The position numbers were made by a program, and so were the translations under genes. A DNA stretch of 64,000 bases, from assembly GCF_007002745.1 (NCBI RefSeq), contig NZ_SGNY01000003.1, forward strand, positions 1 to 64,000. Direction: 5' to 3'. The stretch is from Martinezella rhizogenes. Lineage in GTDB: Bacteria > Pseudomonadota > Alphaproteobacteria > Rhizobiales > Rhizobiaceae. The notes beneath the pieces are model-generated. The model ran no database searches. It was not told where the DNA came from and saw only the letters and a list, made by a program, of their open reading frames with translations. Shown piece after piece: positions 20,485-31,861 of the stretch (positions are counted from its first letter, which is position 1; each line of letters opens with the position of its first letter).

Positions 20485-21501
20485 TTATTTCTGGGCGCTG
20501 AGGATCTTGAAGCGGGCATTACGGCACACCTCGGCGCTGGTGCGGAACTCCGCTGCCAGTACCGGCTCATAGGGCATGCCGCGATTGGCAACCATCAGCA
20601 GCTTGCCGCCGCTGCGAAGCGCGCCGGCTGCCGTCTTGATGAAAGCCTGACCGAGAGCGGGCTCTGCCGCCTGTCCCGCCGCGTGGAAAGGCGGGTTCAT
20701 GATGATGAGATCGTATTTTTCCTTCGGCGGTTCGTTCGCCAGATCCTGCCAGAAGAAACGTGCCGTCAGTCGTGGATTGTTTTCAAGAAGATTGGTCTTC
20801 GCAAATTCAAGCGCATTCCAGTCCGCCTCAAACAGGTCGATGCGGGCCGTGCGCGGCGATTTTTCCGCCAGCATTACCGAGAGGTAACCCCAGCCCGCGC
20901 CAAAATCAGCGGCGTTGCCGTCAAAATCGGTCGGCAGGCGCGATGCGAGAAGCTCCGAGCCGTCATCGACGCGGTCATGTGAGAACATGCCGGGCAGGGC
21001 GGTGAAGCGGCCTTCAACCGTCACGGGCTTCTGGGCAAGCTTCGAGAGAGCCGAGGAAACATCGTCCGGACGTTTGAACCAAAGCGCGACACCATGGTAT
21101 TTCGGCGTCGAGTCGGCCTCGATGCCAAGCTTTGCCAGCGTCTTGCGCAGCGTCACGATGCCGTCTTCCTTTGATCCCGCCGCGACGATCAGGCCGCCGG
21201 CTTTCACGCGGGACAGTGCTTCCGCGACGCGGTTTTCGTTCTCGCCACGATGTTTGCCGCACAGCAACAGCGCCGCATCGTAATCCTCGCCCGAAATGTC
21301 CGGGGTGACCTGCGCGCCCTGCGCCTGCAGAGCCCGGTAAAGTGGCCGAAGATGCTGAACGGCAATGATCTCCGCGTCAAAACCATCCAGCCGCGGGCCA
21401 GCCTCCGCTCCCAGAAACAGAACGCGTTCGCCCTCTTTCGGCATATCGAGCATTTCTGCGGCAAAGGGGTGGAAAAGGGTTTTAACAGCGTCGCGGCTCA
21501 T
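20485..21501 (-). CDS. rsmC: class I SAM methyltransferase, RsmC-like
   Basis: A 338-residue two-domain protein. The N-terminal half is a degenerate methylase-like domain. The C-terminal half has the SAM loop DFGAGWGYLSVML and the NPPFH motif at residues 269-273 that marks N2-guanine methylases of rRNA. RsmC modifies G1207 of 16S rRNA, while RlmG modifies 23S rRNA; sequence alone favours RsmC but does not exclude RlmG. It converges on the AEC gene 17 bp away, and a RIME-like repeat lies just upstream of its start. Confidence 0.82.
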   Translation of the reverse strand: MSRDAVKTLFHPFAAEMLDMPKEGERVLFLGAEAGPRLDGFDAEIIAVQHLRPLYRALQAQGAQVTPDISGEDYDAALLLCGKHRGENENRVAEALSRVKAGGLIVAAGSKEDGIVTLRKTLAKLGIEADSTPKYHGVALWFKRPDDVSSALSKLAQKPVTVEGRFTALPGMFSHDRVDDGSELLASRLPTDFDGNAADFGAGWGYLSVMLAEKSPRTARIDLFEADWNALEFAKTNLLENNPRLTARFFWQDLANEPPKEKYDLIIMNPPFHAAGQAAEPALGQAFIKTAAGALRSGGKLLMVANRGMPYEPVLAAEFRTSAEVCRNARFKILSAQK

Positions 21502-21514
21502 GGGAGCGTCCTTA

Positions 21515-21568
21515 GGGCATTTCCAGGAAAAGCGGGACTGCTTTTACATCTGGACAATGCGTTAAATC
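21515..21568. repeat. RIME-like dispersed repeat
   Basis: The left half GGCATTTCCAGGAAAAGCG is shared with the copies at 24.52 and 35.05 kb. The right half CTTTTACATCTGGACAATGCG is diverged. It lies between rsmC and the pnp terminator. Confidence 0.7.
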
Positions 21569-21625
21569 AAAGAGTTAGATCTCTCTGGCGGTGAGAAGGA
21601 AAGCCAAAGGATCTAAGCGGGATAG

Positions 21626-21652
21626 AAAAAAGGCGCGGGCAGAACCCGCGCC
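21626..21652 (-). terminator. Rho-independent terminator of pnp
   Basis: On the minus strand GGCGCGGG-TTCTG-CCCGCGCC is followed by six T residues, 25 nt after the pnp stop. It is a textbook intrinsic terminator and closes the long rimP-pnp block. Confidence 0.9.
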
Positions 21653-21676
21653 TCGATAGGGTCTGGCGGCGCGACC

Positions 21677-23824
21677 TTATTCGGCAGCGGCTTCGCCGTC
21701 TTCCTTCTTCTTGTCGGCAGCAACTTCCTGACCGGTTGCCTGGTCGACAACCTTCATGGACAGGCGAACCTTGCCACGCTCGTCGAAGCCCATCAGCTTG
21801 ACCCAGACCTTGTCGCCTTCCTTGACGACGTCGGAGGTCTTGGCCACACGCTCGGAAGCGAGCTGCGAGATGTGGACGAGGCCGTCGCGGGCGCCGAAGA
21901 AGTTGACGAAAGCGCCGAAGTCAGCGGTCTTTACGACCGTGCCTTCGTAGATGGCGCCGACTTCCGGTTCAGCAACGATCGAGTGGATCCACTTGCGGGC
22001 TGCTTCGATTTCCTTGCCGGAAGAAGAAGCGATCTTGACGGTGCCGTCATCTTCGATGTTGATCTTGGCGCCGGTCTTTTCAACGATTTCGCGAATGACC
22101 TTGCCGCCGGAGCCGATGACTTCACGGATCTTGTCGACCGGGATGTTCATGACTTCGATGCGCGGTGCGAATTCGCCGAGCTGGCTGCGGCTCTCGGTGA
22201 TGGCGTTGGCCATTTCGCCGAGAATGTGCTTGCGGCCACCCTGTGCCTGCTCCAGAGCGATTTTCATGATCTCTTCGGTGATACCGGCGATCTTGATGTC
22301 CATCTGCAGCGAGGTGATGCCGTCGGCCGTACCCGCAACCTTGAAGTCCATGTCGCCGAGGTGGTCTTCGTCGCCGAGGATGTCGGAGAGAACCGCAAAG
22401 CGCTCGCCTTCAAGGATAAGGCCCATTGCGATACCGGCAACCGGCTTTGCCAGCGGAACGCCGGCATCCATCAGTGCAAGCGAGGTGCCGCAAACCGTTG
22501 CCATCGACGAAGAGCCGTTGGACTCGGTGATTTCGGAAACGACGCGCAGCGTGTAGGGGAACTGTTCCGCAGTCGGCAGCATCGGACGGATCGCGCGCCA
22601 TGCGAGCTTGCCGTGACCGATTTCGCGACGGCCCGGGGAGCCCATGCGGCCTGTTTCACCGACCGAGTAGGGCGGGAAGTTGTAATGCAGCAGGAAGCGT
22701 TCCTTGTACATGCCGGTGAGGCTGTCGACATACTGTTCGTCTTCGCCGGTGCCGAGCGTCGCAACAACGATCGCCTGGGTTTCACCGCGGGTGAACAGCG
22801 CCGAACCGTGCGTGCGCGGCAGCAGGCCGACTTCCGAAATGATCGGACGAACGGTCGACAGGTCGCGGCCGTCGATGCGGCTCTTGGTGTCGAGAACGTT
22901 CCAGCGAACGATCTTCGCCTGCAGGTGCTTGAAGACGGCGCCGATTTCTTCCGGGCTGTACTTGGCTTCGCCTTCTTCCGGCAGGAAGTGGGCCTTGACC
23001 TTCGCCTTCACGGCATCGACGGCAGCGTAGCGGGCAGCCTTTTCGGTGATCTTGTAGGCGGTGCGCAGTTCGGTTTCGGCCAGAGCCAGCATTTCGTTTT
23101 CGAGCGCGGAGAAATCTTCCGGTTCGAATTCGCGGGGTTCCTTGGCGGCAACTTCGGCGAGCTTGATGATCGCGTCGATAACCGGCTGGAAGCCCTTGTG
23201 GCCGAACATGACGGCACCGAGCATGATCTCTTCGTTGAGTTCCTTGGCTTCCGATTCAACCATCAGAACGGCGTCGGAGGTGCCGGCAACAACCAGATCA
23301 AGCGTGGATTCTTCCATCTCGTCCAGATGCGGGTTCAGAACATATTCGCCGTTGATGTAGCCAACGCGCGCGCCGCCGATCGGACCCATGAACGGGATGC
23401 CGGAAAGGGTCAGCGCTGCCGAAGTGGCGACCATCGACAGAATGTCGGGGTTGTTTTCCAGATCGTGCTGAATGACGGTCACGACAACCTGCGTGTCGTT
23501 CTTGTAACCTTCAGGGAAAAGCGGGCGGATCGGGCGGTCGATCAGACGCGAAACGAGGGTTTCGTTTTCGCTCGGACGGCCTTCGCGCTTGAAATAACCG
23601 CCGGGGATCTTGCCGGCTGCATAGGTCTTTTCCTGGTAGTTGACGGTCAGCGGGAAGAAGTCCTGGCCGGGCTTCGGAGACTTTGCGGAAACCACGGTCG
23701 CGAGAACCATCGTCTCGCCGTAGGTTGCGATGACGGCGCCGTCAGCCTGACGGGCAACCTTGCCGGTCTCGAGCTTCAGCGGGCGGCCTGCCCATTCGAT
23801 TTCCACGGAGTGCTTATTGAACAT
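21677..23824 (-). CDS. pnp: polyribonucleotide nucleotidyltransferase (PNPase)
   Basis: A 715-residue phosphorolytic 3'-5' exoribonuclease that degrades mRNA and works with RNase E. The order is two RNase PH cores linked by a helical domain, then KH ([20 protein letters not shown]) and S1 ([22 protein letters not shown]). The acidic active-site segment [19 protein letters not shown] is intact. The start is ATG 23824 behind AAGGACAAG. A longer frame to 23887 has no ribosome site. Downstream of rpsO, as in most bacteria. The tail is a charged [14 protein letters not shown] type. Confidence 0.97.
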   Translation of the reverse strand: MFNKHSVEIEWAGRPLKLETGKVARQADGAVIATYGETMVLATVVSAKSPKPGQDFFPLTVNYQEKTYAAGKIPGGYFKREGRPSENETLVSRLIDRPIRPLFPEGYKNDTQVVVTVIQHDLENNPDILSMVATSAALTLSGIPFMGPIGGARVGYINGEYVLNPHLDEMEESTLDLVVAGTSDAVLMVESEAKELNEEIMLGAVMFGHKGFQPVIDAIIKLAEVAAKEPREFEPEDFSALENEMLALAETELRTAYKITEKAARYAAVDAVKAKVKAHFLPEEGEAKYSPEEIGAVFKHLQAKIVRWNVLDTKSRIDGRDLSTVRPIISEVGLLPRTHGSALFTRGETQAIVVATLGTGEDEQYVDSLTGMYKERFLLHYNFPPYSVGETGRMGSPGRREIGHGKLAWRAIRPMLPTAEQFPYTLRVVSEITESNGSSSMATVCGTSLALMDAGVPLAKPVAGIAMGLILEGERFAVLSDILGDEDHLGDMDFKVAGTADGITSLQMDIKIAGITEEIMKIALEQAQGGRKHILGEMANAITESRSQLGEFAPRIEVMNIPVDKIREVIGSGGKVIREIVEKTGAKINIEDDGTVKIASSSGKEIEAARKWIHSIVAEPEVGAIYEGTVVKTADFGAFVNFFGARDGLVHISQLASERVAKTSDVVKEGDKVWVKLMGFDERGKVRLSMKVVDQATGQEVAADKKKEDGEAAAE

Positions 23825-24050
23825 ATCTTGTCCTTGTTTGTACTTGCCCGCCTTATGGGGGGCGAAGAACGACGCAATCACGGGCAAGACAGCGGGAGGC
23901 TTTTAAGGTGCAAGCATCCGGCAATCCTGCCCCATGACAGGTCTGCGGTTGAAAAGGCGGCACCGGCCCATCCGGGTCACCCTTATCGTCCGGGGGCCAC
24001 AGCTGCGGCAAACGCCCGGAAATTCATGCGGCCTTCAGAAGACCCAATAT

Positions 24051-24085
24051 AAAAACCGGCGGGTATCGTTGTGAAACCCGCCGGG
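24051..24085 (-). terminator. terminator or attenuator after rpsO
   Basis: On the minus strand CCGGCGGGT (24084-24076 region) pairs with ACCCGCCGG around an 11-nt loop and is followed by TTTTTATA. It lies 10 nt after the rpsO stop. It would end most rpsO transcripts before pnp, with pnp then read from its own promoter or by read-through. Confidence 0.85.
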
Positions 24086-24093
24086 CACAAGTT

Positions 24094-24363
24094 TTAGCGG
24101 CGAATGCCGAGAGCACCGATCAGCTTGGTGTAACGGGCTTCGTCCTTCTTCTTCAGATAGTCGAGAAGCGAACGACGGCTCGAAACCAGCGTCAGAAGGC
24201 CACGACGGGAGTGGTTGTCCTTCTTGTGGTCCTTGAAGTGACCGGTGAGGTTGTTGATCCGCTCGGTCAGGATTGCGACCTGAACTTCCGGAGAACCGGT
24301 GTCACCTGCCTTGGTGGCATATTCCGTGATGAGGGCGGCTTTGCGCTCTGCAGTAATCGACAT
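24094..24363 (-). CDS. rpsO: 30S ribosomal protein S15
   Basis: An 89-residue primary 16S rRNA-binding protein of the small-subunit platform. The sequence has the classic S15 opening [12 protein letters not shown], the [20 protein letters not shown] core and the DDHSRRGLL-like [27 protein letters not shown] helix. Length is exactly as expected. An AAGAAAGGA ribosome site precedes ATG 24363. It sits between truB and pnp in the conserved order. Confidence 0.98.
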   Translation of the reverse strand: MSITAERKAALITEYATKAGDTGSPEVQVAILTERINNLTGHFKDHKKDNHSRRGLLTLVSSRRSLLDYLKKKDEARYTKLIGALGIRR

Positions 24364-24519
24364 CGTACGATCCTTTCTTGTTTTAAGGAAAAACGGGGAC
24401 GCCTAGAGCCGGGATGTCGTCCAGCTCTGGCCATTCAGCAGCATAGGCAAAGCCCAAGCTGGCGCTGCCTATAAACTATTCCGGGTACAATTGAAAGAGG
24501 TGATTGACTGGGCCTCGCG

Positions 24520-24570
24520 GAGCATTTCCAGGAAAAACGCACGCGGTTTTCCGTCCGGAAATACATGAAG
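24520..24570. repeat. RIME-like dispersed repeat
   Basis: This is a well-preserved copy: GAGCATTTCCAGGAAAAACG on the left and GGTTTTCCGTCCGGAAAT on the right. The right half is identical over 18 bp to the copy at 35.08 kb. The halves can fold on each other through TTCC/GGAA pairs. It lies in the 217-bp gap between truB and rpsO; nothing else is seen there. Confidence 0.8.
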
Positions 24571-24580
24571 ACAGTCTATT

Positions 24581-25528
24581 TCAGCCAAAAACCCGCTTTG
24601 GCCGAAACTCTCCCTCACCGATTTCGCCGATCGCGACCAGCTTGCCCTGCGCGGTGGCATAGGCTTCCGGATGATTGGCCGGCGCGTCGCGCCCGCGCAG
24701 CAGGATGGGGTTGCCCATCTTCAGCCGGTGTGCCTGGTCGTCGTTGATGATGAGATGCGGAAGTGAAGAAAGCGCCTGCGCCGTGTCGATCAGAAAGGCG
24801 TCCAGCGCCTCGACCCGCTCGTCGCGGTCTTCGATGGCTTCCAGCGCAGTCAGTGTTTCGAGCGGCACCATCATGTCTTCGCCAAACGGGGCGACCATTG
24901 TGCGGCGCAGTTCCGAAATATGGCCGAAACAGCCGAGATCGCTTCCCATGTCACGTGCCAGTGCCCGCACATAGGTGCCCTTGCCGCATTCCACTTCGAA
25001 ATGCGCGGTATCGGCGTCGGGGCAGGCAAGCAGCGTCAGGCGGTGAATTTCCACCTCGCGTGCCGGGATTTCCACCGTCTCGCCGTCACGCGCCAGATCA
25101 TAGGCGCGCTCGCCGGCAATCTTGATCGCGGAAAATTGCGGCGGTGTCTGCAGGATCACACCGGTATAATTGGGCAGAAGATCGCGGATCGCCTGTTCGT
25201 CCGGGCGCTGATCGGAGGAATTGACGACCTCGCCTTCCAGATCGTCGGTTGCGCGCTGCTCACCCCAGGTGACGGTAAATTCGTAGATTTTCCGGCCGTC
25301 CATGACGTAAGGCACGGTCTTGGTGGCATCGCCGAGGGCGATCGGCAACATGCCGGAAGCCAGCGGATCGAGCGTTCCGGCATGGCCTGCCTTCTGGGCA
25401 TTGAACAGCCACTTGATCTTGGAAACGGCTTCGGTGGAGCCGAAATCGAGCGGCTTGTCGAGGATCAGCCAGCCGGAGATCGGGCGGCCCTTGGGTTTGC
25501 GGTGCTGCTGTTTGTGTGGTTTGGACAT
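24581..25528 (-). CDS. truB: tRNA pseudouridine(55) synthase
   Basis: A 315-residue enzyme that makes pseudouridine 55 in the T-loop of tRNAs. The N-terminal [14 protein letters not shown] and the catalytic segment [15 protein letters not shown] (Asp in GTLDP) are intact. Later [13 protein letters not shown] and a C-terminal PUA-like part ([11 protein letters not shown]) are also visible. An N-terminal basic tail ([13 protein letters not shown]) may help RNA binding. It starts 3 nt after rbfA and is co-transcribed with it. Confidence 0.96.
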   Translation of the reverse strand: MSKPHKQQHRKPKGRPISGWLILDKPLDFGSTEAVSKIKWLFNAQKAGHAGTLDPLASGMLPIALGDATKTVPYVMDGRKIYEFTVTWGEQRATDDLEGEVVNSSDQRPDEQAIRDLLPNYTGVILQTPPQFSAIKIAGERAYDLARDGETVEIPAREVEIHRLTLLACPDADTAHFEVECGKGTYVRALARDMGSDLGCFGHISELRRTMVAPFGEDMMVPLETLTALEAIEDRDERVEALDAFLIDTAQALSSLPHLIINDDQAHRLKMGNPILLRGRDAPANHPEAYATAQGKLVAIGEIGEGEFRPKRVFG

Positions 25529-25531
25529 GCT

Positions 25532-25948
25532 TCAGTTCTGTTCGTCGTCTTTTTCGTTTGAAGGTCCAAGATCGCGCTGCACCTCCGGTGACCGCAGGAG
25601 TGCGTCGATCTTCTGGTAATTGTCGAAACTCGTATCGTCGCGGAAACGCAGCTCCGGCATGTATTTCATCTGCCGCAGCTGCGGACCGAGACGGCCGCGC
25701 ATGAATTTCGCGTGGCGGTTCAGCGCGCTGATGATGTCGGTGTGATCCGCAACGCCAAGCGGCGTCACGTAAGCTGTCGCGATCTTGAGGTCAGGCGACA
25801 TGCGCACTTCCGAGATGGAAATGACGGTGCCTTCGATCAGGTCGTCGCGGACTTCGCCACGCTGGAGAATTTGGGTAAGGGCGGCGCGCACCTGTTCGCC
25901 AACACGCAGCATGCGTTGCGAAGGGGCCGATGATGTTGCTTTTGCCAT
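25532..25948 (-). CDS. rbfA: 30S ribosome-binding factor A
   Basis: A 138-residue KH-like ribosome maturation factor acting on the 5' region of 16S rRNA, needed for late 30S assembly and cold growth. Family signatures are present: [36 protein letters not shown] and the C-terminal [16 protein letters not shown]. It sits between infB and truB in the conserved nusA-infB block. Confidence 0.96.
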   Translation of the reverse strand: MAKATSSAPSQRMLRVGEQVRAALTQILQRGEVRDDLIEGTVISISEVRMSPDLKIATAYVTPLGVADHTDIISALNRHAKFMRGRLGPQLRQMKYMPELRFRDDTSFDNYQKIDALLRSPEVQRDLGPSNEKDDEQN

Positions 25949-26023
25949 GGGTAATGCCTCAAACGGAGCGAGCGCCGGTAAGCCGGCGCCCGACAGAAAA
26001 ATCCTGTTTTGCGGCGAGAACGC

Positions 26024-28786
26024 TTAGAGCGTTCTCGTGATGTGTTCGACGCGGAAGCACTCGATGGTGTCGCCGGCGCGGATGTCTTCGTAGTTTTCGA
26101 ATGCCATACCGCACTCCTGACCAACCGGCACTTCGTTGACTTCGTCCTTGAAGCGCTTGAGGGTCTTGAGCTTGCCTTCGTGGATGACGACGTTGTCGCG
26201 CACCAGACGGACACCCGCACCACGTTCCACCTTGCCCTCGACGACGCGGCAACCCGCGACCTTGCCGACCTTGGTGATGTTGAACACCTCGAGAATTTCG
26301 GCATTGCCGAGGAAGGTCTCGCGACGTTCCGGAGAAAGCAGACCCGACATCGCCGCCTTAACGTCATCCACCAGATCGTAGATGATGTTGTAGTAGCGGA
26401 TCTCGATACCGGCGCGTTCGGACGCCGTACGTGCCTGTGCGTTGGCGCGAACGTTGAAGCCGATGATCGCGGCGTTCGATGCCTCGGCAAGCGAGATATC
26501 CGATTCCGTGATGGCACCAGCACCAGAGTGAACGACACGAGCGCGGACTTCGTCTGTGCCGAGCTTGTCGAGCGAAGCGATAATGGCTTCGACCGAACCC
26601 TGCACGTCCGCCTTGATGACCAGCGGGAATTCCTTCAGTCCCGAAGTCTGAAGCTGGCTCATCATCTGTTCTAGCGAGCCGCGCTGACCGGTCTGGCGGG
26701 CGACAGCCTTGTCGCGTGCCAGGCGCTGGCGGTATTCGGAAATCTCGCGGGCGCGGCTTTCGTTTTCGACAACCGCAAAACGGTCACCGGCCGACGGTGT
26801 GCCGGAAAGGCCAAGGATTTCGACCGGCATGGCCGGACCGGCTTCCTTGACGTGTTCGCCCTTGTCGTTGACGAGCGCGCGCACACGGCCCCACTGGTCA
26901 CCGGCAACGATGATCTGGCCGGGTCTCAGCGTACCCTTCTGCACGAGAACGGTGGCGACGGCGCCGCGTCCACGGTCCAGCTCGGCTTCGATGACCGTGC
27001 CTTCTGCGGTGCGGCTTGGATCTGCCTTGAGATCGAGGATTTCCGCCTGAAGCAGGATCGCTTCGAGCAGCTTGTCGAGGTTGAGCTTGTTCTTGGCCGA
27101 CACTTCGACGTCAAGAACTTCACCACCCATCGATTCCACGAAAACTTCGTGCTGCAGCAGCTGCTGGCGAACCTTGTCAGGGTTTGCCTCGTGCTTGTCG
27201 ATCTTGTTGATCGCAACGACGATCGGAACACCGGCTGCCTTGGCGTGATTGATGGATTCGATCGTCTGCGGCATGACGCTGTCGTCTGCGGCAACAACCA
27301 GAACGGCAATGTCGGTCGCCTGCGCACCACGGGCACGCATCGCCGTGAAGGCGGCGTGGCCGGGAGTGTCGATGAAGGTGATCTTCTGACCGTTCTTCTC
27401 AACCTGGTAGGCGCCGATATGCTGGGTGATGCCACCGGCTTCGCCAGCAACCACGTTTGCCTGACGGATGGCGTCGAGCAGCGAGGTTTTGCCGTGGTCG
27501 ACGTGACCCATGATGGTCACGACCGGCGGACGGGAAACCATTTCGCCTTCGTCGTCAGCCTGGTTGAAGATGCCTTCTTCCACGTCGGATTCAGAAACGC
27601 GCTTGACGGTGTGGCCGAATTCGACGGCGATCAGTTCCGCCAGATCGGCGTCGATGACGTCGCCCGGCTTCATCATCTGGCCTTCCTTCATCAGGAACTT
27701 GATGACGTCAACGGCGCGCTCGGACATGCGCTGCGACAGTTCCTGAATGGTGATGGTTTCCGGCAGGATCACTTCGCGCATAACCTTTTCGCGGGTTTCC
27801 TGCATCTGGCTGCGGCGGAATTTCTCCTGCCGGCGGCGCATGGATGCCATGGAGCGACCACGCGGCGTGCCGTCTTCATCCAGATTGGACGAGGTAACGG
27901 TAAGCTTGCCGCGACGGCGTTCTTCTTCCGTCTTCAGGCGGGCAGCGGGCTTGGCCGGAACCGGAGCCGTGACCTTGCCGCGAGCCGGAAGGCTGCTGCC
28001 ACGACGCGCGGCACCACGATCATCCTCCTCGTCGCCACCGGTACGACGTCCGCGCGGAGCGGCCGCGTCGGGCGTTGCAGGAGCGGAACGGGGGGCAGCG
28101 GCGGCGGACTGAGGACGTGCGTCAGTGCGGGGGGCCAGTGCAAAGGCTGCGGCCGGCTTTTCGCTGGCCGGTTCGGATCTCACTTCAGCGGCAGGCTGGC
28201 TTGCCGCTGCCTTGGCAGCCGCGGCCTCTTCGGCAGCGCGGTTGGCAGCCTCGACCTTTTCGGCTGCGATGCGCTGTTCTTCCTCGACCTTGCGGCGGGC
28301 TTCGTCTTCGGCACGCTGCTTGGCTTCCACAACGTCGCGAGCCTGCGCTTCCATCAGCGCACGGCGACGGGCTTCCATCTCGCCGGCGGAAAGATCGTGC
28401 AGAACGTTGCCGCGCGGGCGATCAGGCTGGCGCTGCTGGGGTGCGGATGAGCCGGGACGCTGCTGCGACTGGGAAGAACCCGGACGCTGCTGCTGGCCGC
28501 CTGGCTGATGAATGCGCGGCTGGGGAGCCTGCGGACGCGCTGCCACGGGGGCAGGGGCCGGTGCTGCGGGCTTCGGTGCAGGTGCTGCTGCTGCCGCGAT
28601 CGGCTGAACCGGCTTCTCGTCTTCGGGACGTAGGGGGCGGCGCTTGCGTGTTTCCACGACAACCGCATTTGTGCGACCTCGACCCATATCCTGCCGCACG
28701 GTGCCCTGATTCATCCCGCCCGGCTTGAGGGTGAGAGTCTTCTTGGCCGGCGCGTTAAGTGTCTTGTCGTCGTTGTTGTCGGTCAT
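26024..28786 (-). CDS. infB: translation initiation factor IF-2
   Basis: A 920-residue GTPase that places fMet-tRNA on the ribosome. The long, low-complexity N-terminal half is rich in Ala, Pro, Arg and Glu and includes a repetitive [16 protein letters not shown] coiled-coil stretch. The N2 module [18 protein letters not shown] precedes the G domain with GHVDHGKT (G1), DTPGHAAF (G3) and NKID (G4). Domains II-IV follow, ending in [12 protein letters not shown]. The start is ATG 28786 with [10 protein letters not shown]. Length is normal for rhizobia. Confidence 0.97.
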   Translation of the reverse strand: MTDNNDDKTLNAPAKKTLTLKPGGMNQGTVRQDMGRGRTNAVVVETRKRRPLRPEDEKPVQPIAAAAAPAPKPAAPAPAPVAARPQAPQPRIHQPGGQQQRPGSSQSQQRPGSSAPQQRQPDRPRGNVLHDLSAGEMEARRRALMEAQARDVVEAKQRAEDEARRKVEEEQRIAAEKVEAANRAAEEAAAAKAAASQPAAEVRSEPASEKPAAAFALAPRTDARPQSAAAAPRSAPATPDAAAPRGRRTGGDEEDDRGAARRGSSLPARGKVTAPVPAKPAARLKTEEERRRGKLTVTSSNLDEDGTPRGRSMASMRRRQEKFRRSQMQETREKVMREVILPETITIQELSQRMSERAVDVIKFLMKEGQMMKPGDVIDADLAELIAVEFGHTVKRVSESDVEEGIFNQADDEGEMVSRPPVVTIMGHVDHGKTSLLDAIRQANVVAGEAGGITQHIGAYQVEKNGQKITFIDTPGHAAFTAMRARGAQATDIAVLVVAADDSVMPQTIESINHAKAAGVPIVVAINKIDKHEANPDKVRQQLLQHEVFVESMGGEVLDVEVSAKNKLNLDKLLEAILLQAEILDLKADPSRTAEGTVIEAELDRGRGAVATVLVQKGTLRPGQIIVAGDQWGRVRALVNDKGEHVKEAGPAMPVEILGLSGTPSAGDRFAVVENESRAREISEYRQRLARDKAVARQTGQRGSLEQMMSQLQTSGLKEFPLVIKADVQGSVEAIIASLDKLGTDEVRARVVHSGAGAITESDISLAEASNAAIIGFNVRANAQARTASERAGIEIRYYNIIYDLVDDVKAAMSGLLSPERRETFLGNAEILEVFNITKVGKVAGCRVVEGKVERGAGVRLVRDNVVIHEGKLKTLKRFKDEVNEVPVGQECGMAFENYEDIRAGDTIECFRVEHITRTL

Positions 28787-28887
28787 TCGTTCCCGTTCCT
28801 TCGGACGAGAACCGGATGACGTCCATCAGGTCTCGTCGTTCAATTGCTGCATCGGAACGCGGCGACCGTTCATGTCGGTTAACCGCG

Positions 28888-29589
28888 TCATTGTTCTGTC
28901 CGGGCAGCGTCGCGTTCCGCCTGAGATCGACCGCCAAGGCGGTACTGTTCAAGCATCGTTGCGCGCTTCACTACACCCTCACCCGCCTGCCCCGCAAGCG
29001 CGCAAGCATGGATAAAAGCATTCTGGCCCATCAACTCGTCCATTTCGGCGCTACTGAAGAGCCGGAAGGACGGAATTTCATTGTCGGCATCGCTGCCGAA
29101 CGACCAGGCCCTGCGGGCCTGGTCCAGTTTTCTCACGCCGTCCGCCGCAGCATCGGTCGCGTGGAACACGGCAATCGCGTTCCCGGACCGGACGGCGGCA
29201 TCGACCTTCGTCGCGCCGCTGATGAACTGGCCCGCCTTGCGCGCCATGTTCATCATTCCGGCAAGCTGCTGCGCCATCAGCCGGTCGAGAAGAGCAAGAA
29301 GCTCCGGTCCGGCCTTGACGTCGCGTTTGAGTGCCCGTGCGAAGATCTTCTTCGCGATGGCTTTCTCGATCAGGGCGCGCTCGGGTGTTACCCAGCAGCC
29401 GCGCCCCGGCAATTGGCGTTTCAGATCCGGCACGACGCTGCCGTCCGGGCCTGCGACGAAGCGGATCAACTCATCGGGCGATCCGCTTTGCCGTGTCACA
29501 ATGCACATACGTCCATTGACGTTGCCTGCAAGCCGCCCGTCCTCATCGGTCTCGGGCAGCTCGTCCGGCTCATGCGCCTGCGATGTCAT
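28888..29589 (-). CDS. YlxR/DUF448 RNA-binding protein with L7Ae-like C-terminus
   Basis: A 233-residue fusion. Residues ~25-100 are the YlxR (DUF448) domain: RMCIVTRQSGSPDELIRFV, then GRGCWVTPERALIEKAI. Residues ~110-190 resemble an L7Ae-like module (AGMMNMARKAGQFISGATKVDAAVRSG). The two are separate genes in Firmicutes (ylxR, ylxQ) and commonly fused in alphaproteobacteria. YlxR has been linked to RNase P in Firmicutes; its role here is inferred to be RNA-related. The ATG overlaps the nusA stop by 4 bp, so it is coupled to nusA and precedes infB. Confidence 0.9.
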   Translation of the reverse strand: MTSQAHEPDELPETDEDGRLAGNVNGRMCIVTRQSGSPDELIRFVAGPDGSVVPDLKRQLPGRGCWVTPERALIEKAIAKKIFARALKRDVKAGPELLALLDRLMAQQLAGMMNMARKAGQFISGATKVDAAVRSGNAIAVFHATDAAADGVRKLDQARRAWSFGSDADNEIPSFRLFSSAEMDELMGQNAFIHACALAGQAGEGVVKRATMLEQYRLGGRSQAERDAARTEQ

Positions 29590-31202
29590 TCCTGCTCGGC
29601 GGTATCCGCCTCCTCGGCAGCTTCAGCATTGGCTTCCTCTTCGGAAGCGAGATCTTCGGCCGTGATCCAGCCAGCCAGAAGACGGGCCTGCACCACCATG
29701 TTCTCGGCCTCGACGCGCGAAACGTCGAGCTTGGAGAAGATGCCTTCGAACTTCTTGGTCTCGCCGTCCTTGCGTTCGCTCCAGCCGACCAGATCGTCCG
29801 CGGCGCAGCCGGCAAAGTCTTCGATGGTCTTGATACCGTCTTCACCCAGCGCAACCATCATCTGCGAGGTCAGGCCGTCGATCTGGCGCAGCTCGTCGGC
29901 AACGCCGAGTTCCTTGCGCTTGGCATCCATTTCGGCTTCCAGACGTTCCAGATATTCGCGGGCGCGGGTCTGGATTTCATCGGCGGTGTCCTCATCGAAA
30001 CCCTCGATCGAGGAAATTTCACCGAGATCGACATAAGCGAGTTCTTCGACCTGTGCGAAGCCTTCGGAAGCCAGAACCTGGCCGACCATCTCGTCGACGT
30101 CGAGGGCGTCCATGAACAGTGCCGTGCGCTCGTTGAATTCCTTCTGGCGACGCTCGGACTCTTCCTGCTCGGTCATGATGTCGATGTCCCAGCCGGTGAG
30201 CTGCGATGCCAGACGCACGTTCTGGCCGCGACGGCCGATGGCGAGCGACAGCTGCTCGTCGGGAACGACCACTTCAATGCGCTCGGACTCTTCATCCAGA
30301 ACGACCTTGGCGACTTCCGCCGGCTGCAGGGCGTTGACGATGAAGGACGCCGGCTCCTGGCTCCACGGAATGATGTCGATCTTCTCGCCCTGCAATTCGC
30401 CGACGACGGCCTGAACGCGAGAGCCGCGCATACCCACACAGGCGCCGACCGGATCGATCGAGCTATCGTTCGAGATAACGGCGATCTTGGCGCGCGAACC
30501 GGGGTCACGGGCGACCGACTTGATCTGGATGATGCCGTCGTAAATTTCCGGAACTTCCATGGTGAAGAGCTTCACCATGAACTGCGGATGGGTACGCGAC
30601 AGGAAAATCTGCGGGCCGCGCTGTTCGCGGCGAACGTCGTAGACGTAGGCGCGCACGCGGTCGCCGTAACGCATGTTTTCCCGCGGGATCATCTCGTCGC
30701 GACGGATGATGCCTTCGCCACGGCCGAGGTCGACGATGACATTGCCATATTCGACGCGCTTGACGGTGCCGTTGACGATTTCGCCGATACGGTCCTTGAA
30801 TTCATCATACTGACGGTCACGCTCGGCTTCACGAACCTTCTGAACGATGACCTGCTTGGCCGACTGGGCGGCGATACGGCCGAAATCCATCGGCGGCAGC
30901 GGATCGGCGATGAAATCGCCGAGCTTGGCGTCCGGGTTGCGGTCGCGGGCCAGCTCAAGCGGGATCTGGGTCGAATAGTCCTCAGCGGCCTCGACAACTT
31001 CCAGAAGACGCTGCAGGCGAATTTCGCCGGTCTTGGAGTTGATGTCGGCGCGAATGTTGGTTTCCGAACCATAGCGCGAGCGGGCGGCTTTCTGGATAGC
31101 GTCGGCCATTGCGGCAAGCACGATTTCGCGGTCGATGACCTTTTCGCGCGCCACAGCATCGGCGATCTGCAGAAGCTCAAGCCGGTTAGCACTCACTGCC
31201 AT
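29586..31202 (-). CDS. nusA: transcription termination/antitermination protein NusA
   Basis: A 538-residue RNA polymerase-associated factor. The N-terminal polymerase-binding domain ([17 protein letters not shown]) is followed by S1 ([16 protein letters not shown]), KH1 and KH2 ([37 protein letters not shown]) and two C-terminal acidic helix-hairpin repeats. The very acidic tail ends in EEADTAEQE. It follows rimP by 62 bp in the classic metY-rimP-nusA-infB order; no tRNA precedes rimP here. Confidence 0.97.
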   Translation of the reverse strand: MAVSANRLELLQIADAVAREKVIDREIVLAAMADAIQKAARSRYGSETNIRADINSKTGEIRLQRLLEVVEAAEDYSTQIPLELARDRNPDAKLGDFIADPLPPMDFGRIAAQSAKQVIVQKVREAERDRQYDEFKDRIGEIVNGTVKRVEYGNVIVDLGRGEGIIRRDEMIPRENMRYGDRVRAYVYDVRREQRGPQIFLSRTHPQFMVKLFTMEVPEIYDGIIQIKSVARDPGSRAKIAVISNDSSIDPVGACVGMRGSRVQAVVGELQGEKIDIIPWSQEPASFIVNALQPAEVAKVVLDEESERIEVVVPDEQLSLAIGRRGQNVRLASQLTGWDIDIMTEQEESERRQKEFNERTALFMDALDVDEMVGQVLASEGFAQVEELAYVDLGEISSIEGFDEDTADEIQTRAREYLERLEAEMDAKRKELGVADELRQIDGLTSQMMVALGEDGIKTIEDFAGCAADDLVGWSERKDGETKKFEGIFSKLDVSRVEAENMVVQARLLAGWITAEDLASEEEANAEAAEEADTAEQE

Positions 31203-31264
31203 TTTTCTATCTCCGTAAGTCGCATAATTGCGGGGATCGCCCGTTTTCGGGCTTTACGTTGGGA

Positions 31265-31861
31265 TTAGTCTTCGTCTGTTTCGTTTTCGTCGTTCTGGTT
31301 TGCGGCGGCGGCTTTTGCCGCCTTGTCTGCCCGCAACGCATCACGAATAAGGTCGTCCGTCAGAATAAGCTTCGCATCGGAAAGCGCGCTGAACGGAACG
31401 ATGACTGTCGGCTCCTCGCCATAGGCGATCTGGTCGCGTTCCAGCTTGAAGCCGTCCGCATCGACCTCGACGATCTTGCCGCGAAACCGCTTGCGGTTTT
31501 CGACCAGAATGGAGGTTTCGACCTTCACCAGATGACCCTGCCAGCGGGTGAAATCCGATTTGCGAACCATCGGCCGGTCAATGCCGGGCGAGGAAACTTC
31601 GAGATGATACGCTTTATCGACCGGATCTTCCACATCAAGAACCGGTGAAATGGCCATGGAGATCGCTTCGCAGTCCTCGACGGTCATGGTGCCGTCTTCG
31701 CGCTCGGCCATCACCTGCAGCGTCATGCCGTTCTGGTTGGAGAGCCGCACGCGCACCAGAAGATATCCCATACCCGCCAAAACAGGCTCGATGATCTCGG
31801 CAATGCGCTGGTCGATGCCCGTTTCAGTTATCAGTCGCGATTCTTGTGCGGTGTCTGCCAT
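31265..31861 (-). CDS. rimP: ribosome maturation factor RimP
   Basis: A 198-residue factor for 30S assembly (DUF150). It shows the N-terminal alpha/beta domain ([19 protein letters not shown]), the family signature [14 protein letters not shown], and an SH3-like C-terminal barrel ([16 protein letters not shown]). The tail is long and charged ([14 protein letters not shown]). ATG 31861 follows GGAAGG. A longer frame to 31984 is probably leader. It is the first gene of the nusA-infB operon; the promoter must lie within 31862-32148, where I see no clear hexamers. Confidence 0.94.
   Translation of the reverse strand: MADTAQESRLITETGIDQRIAEIIEPVLAGMGYLLVRVRLSNQNGMTLQVMAEREDGTMTVEDCEAISMAISPVLDVEDPVDKAYHLEVSSPGIDRPMVRKSDFTRWQGHLVKVETSILVENRKRFRGKIVEVDADGFKLERDQIAYGEEPTVIVPFSALSDAKLILTDDLIRDALRADKAAKAAAANQNDENETDED

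Noticed and set aside
21872-24052. 726-codon plus-strand frame opposite pnp
   Set aside because: It is an antisense shadow of a highly codon-biased gene. PNPase domains are complete on the minus strand.
26852-28450. 532-codon plus-strand frame opposite infB
   Set aside because: It is an antisense shadow of infB, without domain or ribosome site.
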